A stretch of 64,000 bases of DNA from Bacteroidota bacterium (GTDB taxonomy: Bacteria > Bacteroidota > Bacteroidia > Sphingobacteriales > Sphingobacteriaceae), in NCBI GenBank assembly GCA_023450085.1, contig JAEXHI010000037.1:71032-135031 (forward strand), given 5' to 3'. Shown here piece by piece: positions 34,998 to 44,031 of this stretch. The notes beneath the pieces were generated by a model that was not told the DNA's origin, searched no databases, and saw only the letters and a list, made by a program, of their open reading frames with translations. The translations under genes were made by a program, and so were the position numbers. Every line of letters begins with the position of its first letter. Positions within the stretch are counted from its first letter, which is position 1.

Positions 34998-35597
34998 TTA
35001 ATGCTTTAATCTAGCTTTAAATAACTTTTCTAGTTTTTCCATTTTTGGCAAAATCACAATCCTACAATATGGTTGTTCGCCATTTCTAAGGAAATAGTCC
35101 TGATGATAGTTTTCGGCAACGTAAAAAGTTTGGGCTTTCTCTAGGGTGGTCACTACAGGTTTGCCAAGAGCATTTTCTTTATTTAACAGGGCTTTGTATT
35201 TCTCAGCGGTTGCTTTTTGCTGCTCGTTGTGATAAAAAATCACCGAACGGTATTGCGTGCCCACATCAGCACCTTGTCTATTCAAGGTAGTAGGATCGTG
35301 AAGCTTCCAAAATACTTCTAACAGCTCATCAAAAGAAATCTTTTTAGGATCATATTCAAATTCAATCACTTCCGCGTGATTGGTCGTGCCACTGCAAACC
35401 TCATCGTAGGTTGGATTGGGGACATTGCCTCCTTCGTAGCCCGATTTTACGTTGTACACCCCGTCTAATCGTTGGAAAACAGCTTCAGTACACCAAAAAC
35501 ACCCCATGCCGAAGGTTGCTTTCTCTAATTTAGGTTTTTGTGCATCGGCTCCTAATATGGAAAAGAGAATTAAAGAAGTCATCATTATACTTTTCAT
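34998..35597 (-). CDS. msrA: Exported peptide-methionine (S)-S-oxide reductase (MsrA)
   Basis: 199 residues. The leader MKSIMMTSLILFSILGADAQ is a signal peptide, so the enzyme probably acts in the periplasm. The catalytic motif GCFWC is at 32-36, with Cys33 as nucleophile. Other family strings are YNVKSGYEGG, EVIEFEYDPKKISF, TQYRSVIFYHNEQQ and YHQDYFLRNGEQPYC. It repairs oxidised methionine in exported proteins. It is cotranscribed with the DUF1398 gene. Confidence 0.96.
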   Translation of the reverse strand: MKSIMMTSLILFSILGADAQKPKLEKATFGMGCFWCTEAVFQRLDGVYNVKSGYEGGNVPNPTYDEVCSGTTNHAEVIEFEYDPKKISFDELLEVFWKLHDPTTLNRQGADVGTQYRSVIFYHNEQQKATAEKYKALLNKENALGKPVVTTLEKAQTFYVAENYHQDYFLRNGEQPYCRIVILPKMEKLEKLFKARLKH

Positions 35598-35830
35598 TTT
35601 TTGAAATTCTTAATATGTAATTATACGTAAAAGCCAGCGCAAAAGTTTCCTAGGCCTTTAAAAATGACAAGGCGCTTAGAATACAGCTTGTTAACATTTT
35701 GAGGTCTCGGCAAGTGTGTGTTAATAACTTAAATTGTTGATTGTTAATTTTTTGTAATGGTTAAATTCAAATAATTAAGGTTTGTTAACATATCTTTTCT
35801 AAATTTAACTTGAACATTAAAAACAACGAT

Positions 35831-36796
35831 ATGTCAACACCTTATATCCCGTGTTTAGATTTAAGCACCTACATTAACGGAACAGAGGAACAACGTAAAA
35901 AATTTTCTGACGAACTTGGTAAAGCCTTTAACGATTCAGGCTTTGTTACCATCACCAATCATGGTGTAAGTCAGGAGCTGATAGATAAACTCTATACAAA
36001 TATCAAAGAGTTATTTGCGCTACCAGTAGAAACTAAGCGTAAATACGAAAAACCTGAACTTGCGGGACAACGTGGCTATACCAGTGCTGGTAAAGAAACG
36101 GCTAAAGGAGCAAAAACTGCTGATTTAAAGGAGTTTTGGCAAATTGGTCAAACCGTTACCGATGGCGACCCTATTAAAAATGAGTATCCAGATAATGAAG
36201 TGGTAGAAGAGATTCCAGAATTTAATACGGTAACCAGAGAAATCTATCAAAAATTGGAGGAGAATGGAAAGCACTTATTGCGTGCCATTGCTACTTATTT
36301 AGGCTTGCCTATCGATTATTTTGACCAACATGTACATAATGGAAATTCTATTTTAAGAGGAATCCACTATTTCCCAATCGAAGATCCTGATTCGATTGCT
36401 GCGGATGCTGTACGTGCAGGGGCACATGAGGATATCAATTTGATCACTTTGTTGATTGGTGCTAGTGCAGATGGTTTAGAAGTGTTGACCCGTAGCAATG
36501 AATGGTTGCCAATTAAAGCGCACCATACAGATATTGTGGTGAACGTAGGTGATATGTTACAACGTTTAACCAATAACAAGTTGCGTTCAACTACGCATAG
36601 GGTAGTTAATCCACCACGTGAATTGATGAAGACCTCTCGTTTCTCGGTGCCGTTTTTCTTGCACCCACGTAGCAATATGGATTTAACTAGTTTGGAAACT
36701 TGTATTGATGCGGAACATCCAAAAGTTTATAGCGACATGACCGCTGGTGAATATCTAGATGAGCGCTTGCAAGAAATAGGTTTGAAAAAAATGTAA
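35831..36796 (+). CDS. Isopenicillin N synthase-like 2-oxoglutarate/Fe(II) oxygenase
   Basis: 321 residues from the ATG at 35831; an upstream TTG at 35810 is in frame but not needed. The N-terminal DIOX_N part is at about 5-120 (IPCLDLSTYINGTEEQRKKF, then GFVTITNHGVSQELID). The double-stranded beta-helix core carries AGAHEDINLITLL with the His-x-Asp iron ligands. The distal His is in STTHRVVNP, and the RFSVPFFL segment has the Arg-x-Ser that binds 2-oxoglutarate. The substrate is unknown; non-specialised members of this family occur in many bacteria. The gene stands alone and ends at a bidirectional terminator. Confidence 0.9.
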   Translation: MSTPYIPCLDLSTYINGTEEQRKKFSDELGKAFNDSGFVTITNHGVSQELIDKLYTNIKELFALPVETKRKYEKPELAGQRGYTSAGKETAKGAKTADLKEFWQIGQTVTDGDPIKNEYPDNEVVEEIPEFNTVTREIYQKLEENGKHLLRAIATYLGLPIDYFDQHVHNGNSILRGIHYFPIEDPDSIAADAVRAGAHEDINLITLLIGASADGLEVLTRSNEWLPIKAHHTDIVVNVGDMLQRLTNNKLRSTTHRVVNPPRELMKTSRFSVPFFLHPRSNMDLTSLETCIDAEHPKVYSDMTAGEYLDERLQEIGLKKM

Positions 36797-36813
36797 TCAA
36801 GATCTGATATCAT

Positions 36814-36845
36814 AAAAAAAGCCCCGCACTTGCGGGGCTTTTTTT
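36814..36845. terminator. Bidirectional terminator
   Basis: The stem AAGCCCCGC with GCGGGGCTT and an ACTT loop (36819-36840) is flanked by an A-run and a T-run. It serves the oxygenase gene (+) and the OstA-like gene ending at 36848 (-). Confidence 0.9.
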
Positions 36846-36847
36846 AT

Positions 36848-39085
36848 TTAGTTCTGCTTTTTCAAGCTATCTATTTTAATAGAGTCAGTTGTTTTGGGGA
36901 GTAGCTTTTGAACTTCGTTGGCTGCTGCGGCGGCCTGTTTCACTACTTCCTTTTCCGCAGGTTTAACAGGTGCCTTTACGGGATTGGCTTTTGTGCTTTT
37001 TCCTTTGCTATTTGCTGCTGGAGCTTTTTTTGTTGGAGCAGTTCCTGCTTTTGGTTTTGGAGCGGGAGTTCCTCTAATGATATCTGCTTTGCTGGTTGGC
37101 CTAAGCTCTGGTTTCCAAGTAAAGCCCGTGAGCAAGGGTTCTTTGGTTAATTTGTCCATAGGATCTACAGCACCTTCCACTTCTCGTACGGTAACAATGT
37201 GGGTAAGCTCTTTGTTCAAGAACTTGAAGCGTAAACGACTGCTCACCGTTTGGTTCACATTGTCATAGTTGCCCTTATTGTCTTTAGAGTAATAAATGCT
37301 TTCCGCGTTGCCATCAACGTACATGTTGCGCATTTCGCCATCTACAAAAAAGCCAGTAATGATTTTTCCCTTCACTTGATTAAACTTGGTAGAATCGCCT
37401 TCTACGTTCACAATAAAGCCGTTTTGTAGTACTTGAAAATTGTGGATTTTATTGTTTTTAAAGAATACGTGAATGGTGTCGCCGGTTTGTTGACTACCAT
37501 CAGACCATAAAATAGGGTTTTTGTACCATCGTAAAGAAGAATCGGCTGCATTGTAAAATAGCGAATCTGATTTTGCCTGCATGTTCGATTTATATAACCT
37601 CACATTGTGGTAAGCTTTGATGATCCTCGCCTTCACGGTATCCGCCGGATTAACTGCACTATCTGCCATTAACGGTTTTGCAAGTTGACCAGCCGCTGCT
37701 TTAACATTACTTGCTGTGTTAGTTTTGGTGTTGGCTGGTACATTTTTAGCCTTTGCACTGGCTGTTTTTTCCAAGGAGCTTTTTATGGAATCAGCTTTTA
37801 CCACAGGCATAATTTTCTTTAGCTTGGCCAAACTATCGGCAACGAGACTGTCTTGCCGCAATTTGTTTTTGCTCGCTAGCAAACTATCAATAAGCGGTGG
37901 GTCTTTAACCTTTGGCTTTTTAGCTTCCTCCTCTAATTTCTTTCGTTCTTTTTTGCTTAGCCTTTTATCGTTTGCAGTGGTGCCGCTTTTCTTTAAATCG
38001 TCAGTTTGTTGTTGCAATAATTTTTTGGCTTCTGCTTTTTCTTTATCCTTTTCTGCCTTTTCCTTCTCATCCTCTGCACCAATTTCATTGTCTTTTTTTA
38101 CTTCAGGCCTACTTAGCAATTTTAGGCTTTTAACCAATGCTCGCTGGCTTTCTAAGGTGTCTGCCGCTAGCCAAAGGGTATCTGGCTTTTTTTTGTTGTT
38201 AATGGTTACACTATCTTTTGTACCCAAACCTACATAAGCTTTTTGCGTAGCAATAATGCGTTCCTCGTCCCTATAGTATTCGCCCAATTGTCCATATAAA
38301 ACAGTTTGGTCTTTCGTATCTCTAAAAACAACGTTTTTTACCGCTTTGCCGTAACCTCGCTTACCATAGTAATACAAGCTATCTCCTTTTAAAGAACGGC
38401 TGCCATTGGTGTATAGGTTCTTCTTTCCGAAATAAGCATTTTCACTTTTGGTGTTGTAGGCGCCATCTTCTGTGTAAAGCTTGTCTTCTTTATTTTTGAT
38501 ATTGGTAGGACCATAAAAGTAGGTCCAGTTTGTGCCGGTGTTATAACGTAAGCTATCTGAAGTAATGATGGTTTTTTCTGAAGTGACAATCAGTACATCC
38601 TTTGTAAAATATACATCTCGATAATTAGAAAAATAAACCCCTCTTTTACTGGTGATGGTCGCGTCTTTATTCACTAGTTTACCGCCAGTATTGTATTTGC
38701 CAATTTTGGCCACCATGTCATAATCCAATACGTTAGAGGTAAGGGTATTCTCTCTGTCAATTAGTTTAACGTTTTTATCTAAATGTGCTTTTTTGGCGTT
38801 GCCATCATAATTCAAAAAATCTGAATAGATGTTTAGGGTATCGCCTTGGTTGATATGCACGTTGCCAAAGGCTTCGAAAAAATTTCTGTCTTGATATAGT
38901 ACGGCGCTATCGCATTTTAAAATGGAACCATCATGATTAAAAACTGGTTTTCTTAAATGCACAGCTGATGTTTGTTTAATACCAGTCCAGTTTTCTGCTG
39001 TTTCCAGTTTTATTTGCGTACGAGCTTGAGCAAACAATAATAATGGGCTAACCACTAAAAGAAATAAAAGGCGAAACTTTTGCAC
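36848..39085 (-). CDS. OstA/LptA-like LPS-transport domain protein
   Basis: 745 residues, GTG start, signal peptide MQKFRLLFLLVVSPLLLFAQ. The N-terminal two-fifths (about 25-310) is an OstA/LptA-type beta repeat region (FEAFGNVHINQGDTLNIYSDFLNY, VYFTKDVLIVTSEKTIITSDSLRY). The central part (about 335-480) is low-complexity, rich in Lys, Glu and Ala. A second OstA-like part follows (about 480-640, YKSNMQAKSDSLFYN, NFQVLQNGFIVNVEGD). The tail (about 670-745) is rich in Lys, Pro and Ala. It probably acts in lipopolysaccharide transport across the periplasm, though the role of these long Bacteroidota versions is unproven. Confidence 0.85.
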   Translation of the reverse strand: MQKFRLLFLLVVSPLLLFAQARTQIKLETAENWTGIKQTSAVHLRKPVFNHDGSILKCDSAVLYQDRNFFEAFGNVHINQGDTLNIYSDFLNYDGNAKKAHLDKNVKLIDRENTLTSNVLDYDMVAKIGKYNTGGKLVNKDATITSKRGVYFSNYRDVYFTKDVLIVTSEKTIITSDSLRYNTGTNWTYFYGPTNIKNKEDKLYTEDGAYNTKSENAYFGKKNLYTNGSRSLKGDSLYYYGKRGYGKAVKNVVFRDTKDQTVLYGQLGEYYRDEERIIATQKAYVGLGTKDSVTINNKKKPDTLWLAADTLESQRALVKSLKLLSRPEVKKDNEIGAEDEKEKAEKDKEKAEAKKLLQQQTDDLKKSGTTANDKRLSKKERKKLEEEAKKPKVKDPPLIDSLLASKNKLRQDSLVADSLAKLKKIMPVVKADSIKSSLEKTASAKAKNVPANTKTNTASNVKAAAGQLAKPLMADSAVNPADTVKARIIKAYHNVRLYKSNMQAKSDSLFYNAADSSLRWYKNPILWSDGSQQTGDTIHVFFKNNKIHNFQVLQNGFIVNVEGDSTKFNQVKGKIITGFFVDGEMRNMYVDGNAESIYYSKDNKGNYDNVNQTVSSRLRFKFLNKELTHIVTVREVEGAVDPMDKLTKEPLLTGFTWKPELRPTSKADIIRGTPAPKPKAGTAPTKKAPAANSKGKSTKANPVKAPVKPAEKEVVKQAAAAANEVQKLLPKTTDSIKIDSLKKQN

Positions 39086-39159
39086 GATACAAATTTACAA
39101 TTTTAGCGTTACGATTTTAGAATTAACCAAACAATAGAGTAATACAGCGATTAAGTTTT

Positions 39160-39167
39160 TATTTTTG
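39160..39167 (+). promoter_or_regulatory. Probable -7 element (TATTTTTG) 4 nt before the tilS ATG
   Basis: TATTTTTG, then GAGC without its G, then ATG. Exact TAnnTTTG match, same 4-base spacing as at 16930, 46507 and 1436, suggesting a leaderless mRNA. No -33 box seen. Confidence 0.45.
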
Positions 39168-39171
39168 AGCA

Positions 39172-40500
39172 ATGTTACCAATACAGCAATTTACGAACCA
39201 TGTTTTACAGCATCAGCTTTTTGAGGCTTCAGACCGCGTGCTGCTTGCTGTGAGCGGTGGTAAGGATTCTGTATTGATGGCACAGCTATTTAAACAGGCT
39301 GGTTTTAATTTTAGTATAGCGCACTGTAATTTTAATTTACGGGCCGATGAATCACAGCGAGACGAATTGTTTGTGAAAATGCTGGCTGAAGAAATGCAGG
39401 TGCCTTTTCATGTCATCCACTTTGATACAAAAGGCTTTGCTCAAACACATAAAATTTCGACTCAAATGGCCGCCAGACAATTGCGCTATGACTGGTTCGA
39501 AGAGCTTAGAGAAATACATGGATACGCACATGTCGCAGTGGCCCATCATCAAAATGATGCTATAGAAACGGTATTGCTTAATTTGGTAAGAGGTACAGGT
39601 ATCAGTGGTATGCATGGGATTTTGCCCAAACGTGGTTATATTGTTAGGCCACTACTCTTTTTATCGAGACAACAAATAGACCAGCTGGTTGATGAACATC
39701 ATTTGGCTTATGTGGAAGACAGTTCAAATTTGAGCAGTAAATATGCCCGTAACAAAATCCGCTTGGAGGTGGTTCCGCATTTGCGGGAAATCAATCCTAA
39801 TTTGGAGGAAACCTTTGCAGAAAATATCATTCGCTTTTCTGAAACAGAGGAATTGTTGCAACAGGTAGTGCTACAAACCCGTAAGCAGTTGTTGAAAGAA
39901 GAGGAGGGGAGCATTTCTTTATTAATTGAGGAAGTGTTGAATTTGAAGCCGCAAAAGCTATTGACATTTGAGCTTTTGAAACCTTTTCATTTTACTACAA
40001 CTGTGGTGGATGAGATTTTAGCTTCACTAAATAAACAAAGTGGAACGTCATTTTATAGCGGGACGCATCAATTGGTTATAAATAGAGAAAAGTTGTTGAT
40101 TTCTCCTTTGAGCCAAACTTGCGATGATATCTTTTATTTACATGCTGCAGGGGATGTTTCTGTAGGCTTTGGCCAACAAATAAAATTGAAATTTGCAGCG
40201 CGTGAAGTTTTTAAAGGAGAGAAAAGCATTGCTTATGTGGATGCTGATTTGCTGATTTTTCCACTAGTGATTCGTTATTGGCAAGATGGCGACAAGTTTA
40301 TGCCCTTAGGAATGAAATTGTTAAAAAAGCTGAGTAATTTCTTTGTGGACGAAAAAGTGCCCTTGCCTAAGAAGGCTAAAGTGCCTTTATTGATTAATGG
40401 CAATGGAGAAATGATATGGGTGGCTGGTTTGCGACAAGATGAAAGATATAAAGTAGGTGCAACAACAAAAAAAGTTGCTATATTCGAATTGTCAAACTGA
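39172..40500 (+). CDS. tilS: tRNA(Ile)-lysidine synthase (TilS)
   Basis: 442 residues. The PP-loop ATP-binding motif SGGKDS is at 28-33 (LLAVSGGKDSVLMAQL). Also HCNFNLRADES, VAVAHHQNDAIETVLLNLVRGTG and RPLLFLSRQQI. The C-terminal TilS domain is at about 340-430 (FPLVIRYWQDGDKFMPLGM...KKLSNFFVDEKVP). It converts C34 of tRNA-Ile to lysidine so that AUA is read correctly, an essential cytosolic step. It is followed after 3 bases by a small membrane protein gene. Confidence 0.96.
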   Translation: MLPIQQFTNHVLQHQLFEASDRVLLAVSGGKDSVLMAQLFKQAGFNFSIAHCNFNLRADESQRDELFVKMLAEEMQVPFHVIHFDTKGFAQTHKISTQMAARQLRYDWFEELREIHGYAHVAVAHHQNDAIETVLLNLVRGTGISGMHGILPKRGYIVRPLLFLSRQQIDQLVDEHHLAYVEDSSNLSSKYARNKIRLEVVPHLREINPNLEETFAENIIRFSETEELLQQVVLQTRKQLLKEEEGSISLLIEEVLNLKPQKLLTFELLKPFHFTTTVVDEILASLNKQSGTSFYSGTHQLVINREKLLISPLSQTCDDIFYLHAAGDVSVGFGQQIKLKFAAREVFKGEKSIAYVDADLLIFPLVIRYWQDGDKFMPLGMKLLKKLSNFFVDEKVPLPKKAKVPLLINGNGEMIWVAGLRQDERYKVGATTKKVAIFELSN

Positions 40501-40503
40501 TTC

Positions 40504-40989
40504 ATGGACGGAAGATACACCTTTATAGAAAAACAGTACATCGGTCGAGATTATATCCGTATTTCCATACGTTTAATTATGGCTGCATTTTGTTTTGCAG
40601 TGTATGTTTATGAGAGGGACAGAGATAATACCGTTGACCTATTCTTGGTAGTGGGGTTTGGGATTATTGGTGTTTCTATCATTTTGCTGTTCATGGTGCA
40701 GTATAAAACGGTTATCGAAAATAAGAAGGTGCGGATAGACGGTTTGTGGACTGCCAAGAAGGTGGAGATAGACCTCAATAAAATTGTGGATATCCGTAAA
40801 GCTACTTATAGCAGGTTCTTCTTTAATAACCCCGTTTACAATCTTCATAAAAACGGAACTGTTCGCTTTTTTTCATCTGGTAAAGATGCCATCGTGCTTA
40901 CGGATAGAGATGGTTTGGAATATTACATTGGCACTCAAAGGCCCAATGAGATGTATCTTGTTCTGCAAAATGAGATGCGTTCAGCATAA
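40504..40989 (+). CDS. Small membrane protein with PH-like C-terminal domain, unknown
   Basis: 161 residues. Two membrane spans (about 20-37 and 45-66) are followed by a cytosolic-looking domain (about 70-155) with strands and a final helix, similar in layout to bacterial PH-domain proteins (VIENKKVRIDGLW, then DAIVLTDRDGLEYYIGTQRPNEMYLVLQNEM). It lies 3 bases after tilS, so is co-transcribed. I cannot assign a function. Confidence 0.72.
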   Translation: MDGRYTFIEKQYIGRDYIRISIRLIMAAFCFAVYVYERDRDNTVDLFLVVGFGIIGVSIILLFMVQYKTVIENKKVRIDGLWTAKKVEIDLNKIVDIRKATYSRFFFNNPVYNLHKNGTVRFFSSGKDAIVLTDRDGLEYYIGTQRPNEMYLVLQNEMRSA

Positions 40990-41059
40990 AGAAAAAAATG
41001 CCATATTTTTCTAACCATATTATTACCCAGAAATAACAATCTTTAAACAGGATATCAGC

Positions 41060-41067
41060 TACATTTG
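41060..41067 (+). promoter_or_regulatory. Probable -7 element (TACATTTG) for bshA
   Basis: Exact match to TAnnTTTG, 43 bases before the bshA ATG. No -33 box identified. Confidence 0.4.
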
Positions 41068-41110
41068 CTTTTGTGAATCTTGAACATAGAGATCACATTA
41101 CAACCAACGG

Positions 41111-42241
41111 ATGAAAATAGGAATAGTTTGTTACCCTACCTTTGGAGGTAGTGGAGTGGTAGCTACCGAGCTGGGCAAAGCCCTGGCCAACGAAGGACAT
41201 CAGGTACACTTTATCACATATAGCCAGCCCGCAAGGCTCGACTTTTTTTCTGCCAATTTATTTTATCATGAAGTTTCGGTAAGGGATTATCCTCTGTTTG
41301 ATTATGCTCCTTATGAATCTGCATTGGCAAGTAAGCTGGTAGATGTAGTGCGTTTTGAACAGTTGGATATTCTCCATGTGCATTATGCGATCCCACATGC
41401 TTCGGCAGCTTTTATGGCTAAACAAATTTTAGCTACCTACGGAATCAATATTCCTTTTGTGACTACGTTACATGGTACCGATATTACTTTAGTGGGTAAA
41501 GATGCCACCTATAAACCTGTGGTTACCTTTTCAATCAATCAAAGTGATGGTGTAACTACGGTGTCGGAAGATTTGAAGGAAGATACCTATCGTCATTTTG
41601 AAATTTCTAAAGACATTAAGGTAATTCCTAATTTTATTGATTTTAACCGCTTTAGCTTGCAGCCTAAGGATCATTTCAAAAAGGCTATAGCGCCAAATAA
41701 TGAACGCATCCTTATCCATACTTCTAATTTTAGAAAAGTGAAGCGTACGGAAGATGTGATCCGCATGTTCCATAAAGTACTGGAGAAAATTCCTGCCAAG
41801 CTGTTGATGGTAGGTGATGGGCCTGAGCGTTCGGCCAATGAACAATTATGCAGAGAACTTGATATTTGCGATAGCGTGAGATTTTTGGGTAAACAAGATG
41901 CGGTGGAAGAAATTTTATCAGTGTCAGATCTGTTTATCATTCCTTCGGAAAATGAAAGTTTTGGACTTGCGGCATTGGAGGCCATGGCTTGTAAAGTGCC
42001 AGTCATTTCTTCTAATGCGGGAGGTTTGCCTGAGCTTAACGTAGATGATTTTTGCGGTTACCTATGTGATGTAGGTGATGTGGAGGATATGGCCAACAAA
42101 GCAGTAACTATTTTGAGCAATCAAAAGACTTTGGATTATTTCAAGGAAAATGCGCTTACCAGAGCTAAAGACTTCGATTTAAAGAAAATATTACCACAGT
42201 ACGTTGCCTTTTATGAAGAGGTGATTGCTGGAAAGAAATAA
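41111..42241 (+). CDS. bshA: N-acetyl-alpha-D-glucosaminyl L-malate synthase (BshA), bacillithiol pathway
   Basis: 376 residues, GT-B glycosyltransferase fold. The start MKIGIVCYPTFGGSGVVATELG is diagnostic of BshA. It continues with HVHYAIPHASAA, TLHGTDITLVG, SNFRKVKRTEDVI, LLMVGDGPER and PSENESFGLAALEAMACKVP, where the retaining GT4 nucleotide-sugar-binding Glu lies. It joins GlcNAc from UDP-GlcNAc to L-malate in the cytosol, the first step in making bacillithiol, a low-molecular thiol of Firmicutes and some Bacteroidota. bshB and bshC are not in the window. A terminator follows. Confidence 0.95.
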   Translation: MKIGIVCYPTFGGSGVVATELGKALANEGHQVHFITYSQPARLDFFSANLFYHEVSVRDYPLFDYAPYESALASKLVDVVRFEQLDILHVHYAIPHASAAFMAKQILATYGINIPFVTTLHGTDITLVGKDATYKPVVTFSINQSDGVTTVSEDLKEDTYRHFEISKDIKVIPNFIDFNRFSLQPKDHFKKAIAPNNERILIHTSNFRKVKRTEDVIRMFHKVLEKIPAKLLMVGDGPERSANEQLCRELDICDSVRFLGKQDAVEEILSVSDLFIIPSENESFGLAALEAMACKVPVISSNAGGLPELNVDDFCGYLCDVGDVEDMANKAVTILSNQKTLDYFKENALTRAKDFDLKKILPQYVAFYEEVIAGKK

Positions 42242-42267
42242 GAGAATCTTAATAGATATCTCAAAAA

Positions 42268-42302
42268 AAATCCCGTCTCGCAAATGCAGGACGGGATTTT
42301 TT
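42268..42302 (+). terminator. Rho-independent terminator after bshA
   Basis: AAATCCCGTC pairs with GACGGGATTT around a 12-base loop and is followed by T. Its A-rich 5' side could also serve the convergent lipoprotein gene. Confidence 0.86.
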
Positions 42303-42328
42303 GTATAAATACGATCCGCGTAAACCGG

Positions 42329-42817
42329 TTATTTTATGCGCTTATAGGATGAAGTAGTGGTGGACGTGAGTCCGTTAGCGGTGGTTTCATATCTAATTTG
42401 CAGATTGTTCTCGTTCAATGCCAATACTTCGCATTTGAGCATATCTGTTCCAACAACATTAAATGCCCTGCTTGAGATTTCTAATGTTTTCTTATCTGAT
42501 GAAAGTTTCCATGTGCCAAAATCAGGATAAGCGGTAGATTCATTGCCGCAACGCAAGCTGCCGTAAGAACCTATAATGGTGTTGTCTTTGTTGAAAATCA
42601 TCAAGTCATCTTTGGCGCATGTGGGCATAAGTGCATAGAGATCCATGTCAAATTTTTCCTGTCCAAAGTAAAAATAACTGGTAGCTGCAACTAGATTCCA
42701 AGAAGTGCCGCCCAAGGAAAAGCTTTGATCTGCTGCAGGGTCTATATAAACAGTTTCTTTGGCGCAAGAACCTAGCAAAAGCATGGTGAAGGCCAAGAGA
42801 TAAAGAAATTTCTTCAT
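42329..42817 (-). CDS. Lipocalin-like lipoprotein
   Basis: 162 residues. The lipobox LLLGSC gives a lipid-anchored Cys18. The mature part has lipocalin-type strands: GTSWNLVAATSYF at the start, FNKDNTI.GSYG, FGTWKLSSDKKTLEISS, then LKCEVLALNENNLQIRYE. This matches the small lipocalin-like/META-like lipoproteins common in Bacteroidota. The ligand is unknown. It lies 39 bases after the lactonase gene on the same strand and may be co-transcribed. Confidence 0.8.
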   Translation of the reverse strand: MKKFLYLLAFTMLLLGSCAKETVYIDPAADQSFSLGGTSWNLVAATSYFYFGQEKFDMDLYALMPTCAKDDLMIFNKDNTIIGSYGSLRCGNESTAYPDFGTWKLSSDKKTLEISSRAFNVVGTDMLKCEVLALNENNLQIRYETTANGLTSTTTSSYKRIK

Positions 42818-42856
42818 TAAGTTAATTTAGATATTCCTAAAAGTACTAAAAATAAG

Positions 42857-43954
42857 CTATTTGCCAAAAATTAAACACACAGGAGAGCCTACTGCAATAC
42901 GTTTTTTAGAATCAGTTAGCTTTCCTGTTTTAGCATTTCTTTGAAAAATAATGATGTCGTTCGAATACTGGTGTCCTACCAATAAATAATTCCCACTTGG
43001 GTCAATGCTAAAGTTGCGAGGACCTTTACCTAGCGTGCTTACTGTTTCAACATGACTTAGCTTACCATCTTTTTGTACGGCAAAAACGCTGATGTTATTT
43101 GCATCGCCACGGTTGCTTTCGTATAAGAATTTGCCATCAGCGGAAATATGGATATCTGCGGCATCAATTCTGCCTGTAAAATCACTCGCTGCAGTACCTA
43201 TCTCTTGAAGTAATTTTAAATTGCCATCGTTATAGCCGAAAACGCTAATTTTTCCATTGAACTCATGCGCTAAATAAGCAAACTTTCCATTTGGACTAAA
43301 GGTAATATGGCGAGGGCCAGAACCAGGATTGGTGCTAATGCTGTGCTTTAAAGTCAATGGTTTTTCGTCATTAGCCTGATAATGGTAAACATATATCTTA
43401 TCCTCTCCCAAATCTGTAGAGATCACGTATTTGCCATCCGGCGAGAATAAGGTTTGGTGTACATGTGCACTAGCTTGGCGTTTGTCGGGGCCACTGCCTG
43501 TATGTTGTACCAGTTGTTTCACTGGGGTAAGTGCGCCGTCGGCTTTAATGCCATAAACGCTAATGCTACCGCCGCTGTAGTTTGCGGTAAATACATGTTT
43601 GCCGTCAGTAAGCACAAAGCAAGGATCAGCACCCTTGGTGGCCTCCTTATTGATTAATGTGCCTTCGTTGGTTTTTGGATTAAATTTAAAAGCCGCTGCT
43701 GCGCTGTTGGCACCAACTTCTGATACACTATAGATTGCGTCGTTATTTTTGCTTAAAGCTACATAGCTCGGGTTAGCGATGTTTTTAATGACGCCTAATT
43801 GCTTCGTTTCTGCTGTTTTGCTATCAAAATCATAGATGTAAATTCCTTCGCTGGTACCTTTGGTGTAAGTGCCAACAATAAGCTTATGGTTTTGTGCGAT
43901 GGCCAATAATGAGCCATAGCAAAGTAGGGTTAAAAGCGAAAGTTTTTTTAGCAT
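42857..43954 (-). CDS. Lactonase-family beta-propeller protein (6-phosphogluconolactonase-like), exported
   Basis: 365 residues with a signal peptide (MLKKLSLLTLLCYGSLLAIAQ). A seven-bladed propeller of the Lactonase family is visible in repeated GPRHITFSPNGKFAYLAHE, GPRNFSIDPSGNYLLVGHQ and HVHQTLFSPDGKYVISTDLG units. Pgl-type members hydrolyse 6-phosphogluconolactone in the cytosol. An exported form such as this one probably acts on another lactone or serves as a binding protein, so pgl is not assigned. Confidence 0.88.
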   Translation of the reverse strand: MLKKLSLLTLLCYGSLLAIAQNHKLIVGTYTKGTSEGIYIYDFDSKTAETKQLGVIKNIANPSYVALSKNNDAIYSVSEVGANSAAAAFKFNPKTNEGTLINKEATKGADPCFVLTDGKHVFTANYSGGSISVYGIKADGALTPVKQLVQHTGSGPDKRQASAHVHQTLFSPDGKYVISTDLGEDKIYVYHYQANDEKPLTLKHSISTNPGSGPRHITFSPNGKFAYLAHEFNGKISVFGYNDGNLKLLQEIGTAASDFTGRIDAADIHISADGKFLYESNRGDANNISVFAVQKDGKLSHVETVSTLGKGPRNFSIDPSGNYLLVGHQYSNDIIIFQRNAKTGKLTDSKKRIAVGSPVCLIFGK

Positions 43955-44031
43955 GACTTTTTAATTTTTTTGAGAAAGATAGCAATAAATAAAAAATGCG
44001 CAAAGTTTAACTCTGCGCATTTCAAATCATT

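Noticed and set aside
36908..38237. Several plus-strand frames opposite the OstA-like gene
   Set aside because: They mirror the Lys/Ala-rich low-complexity part of the minus-strand gene and have no independent signals.
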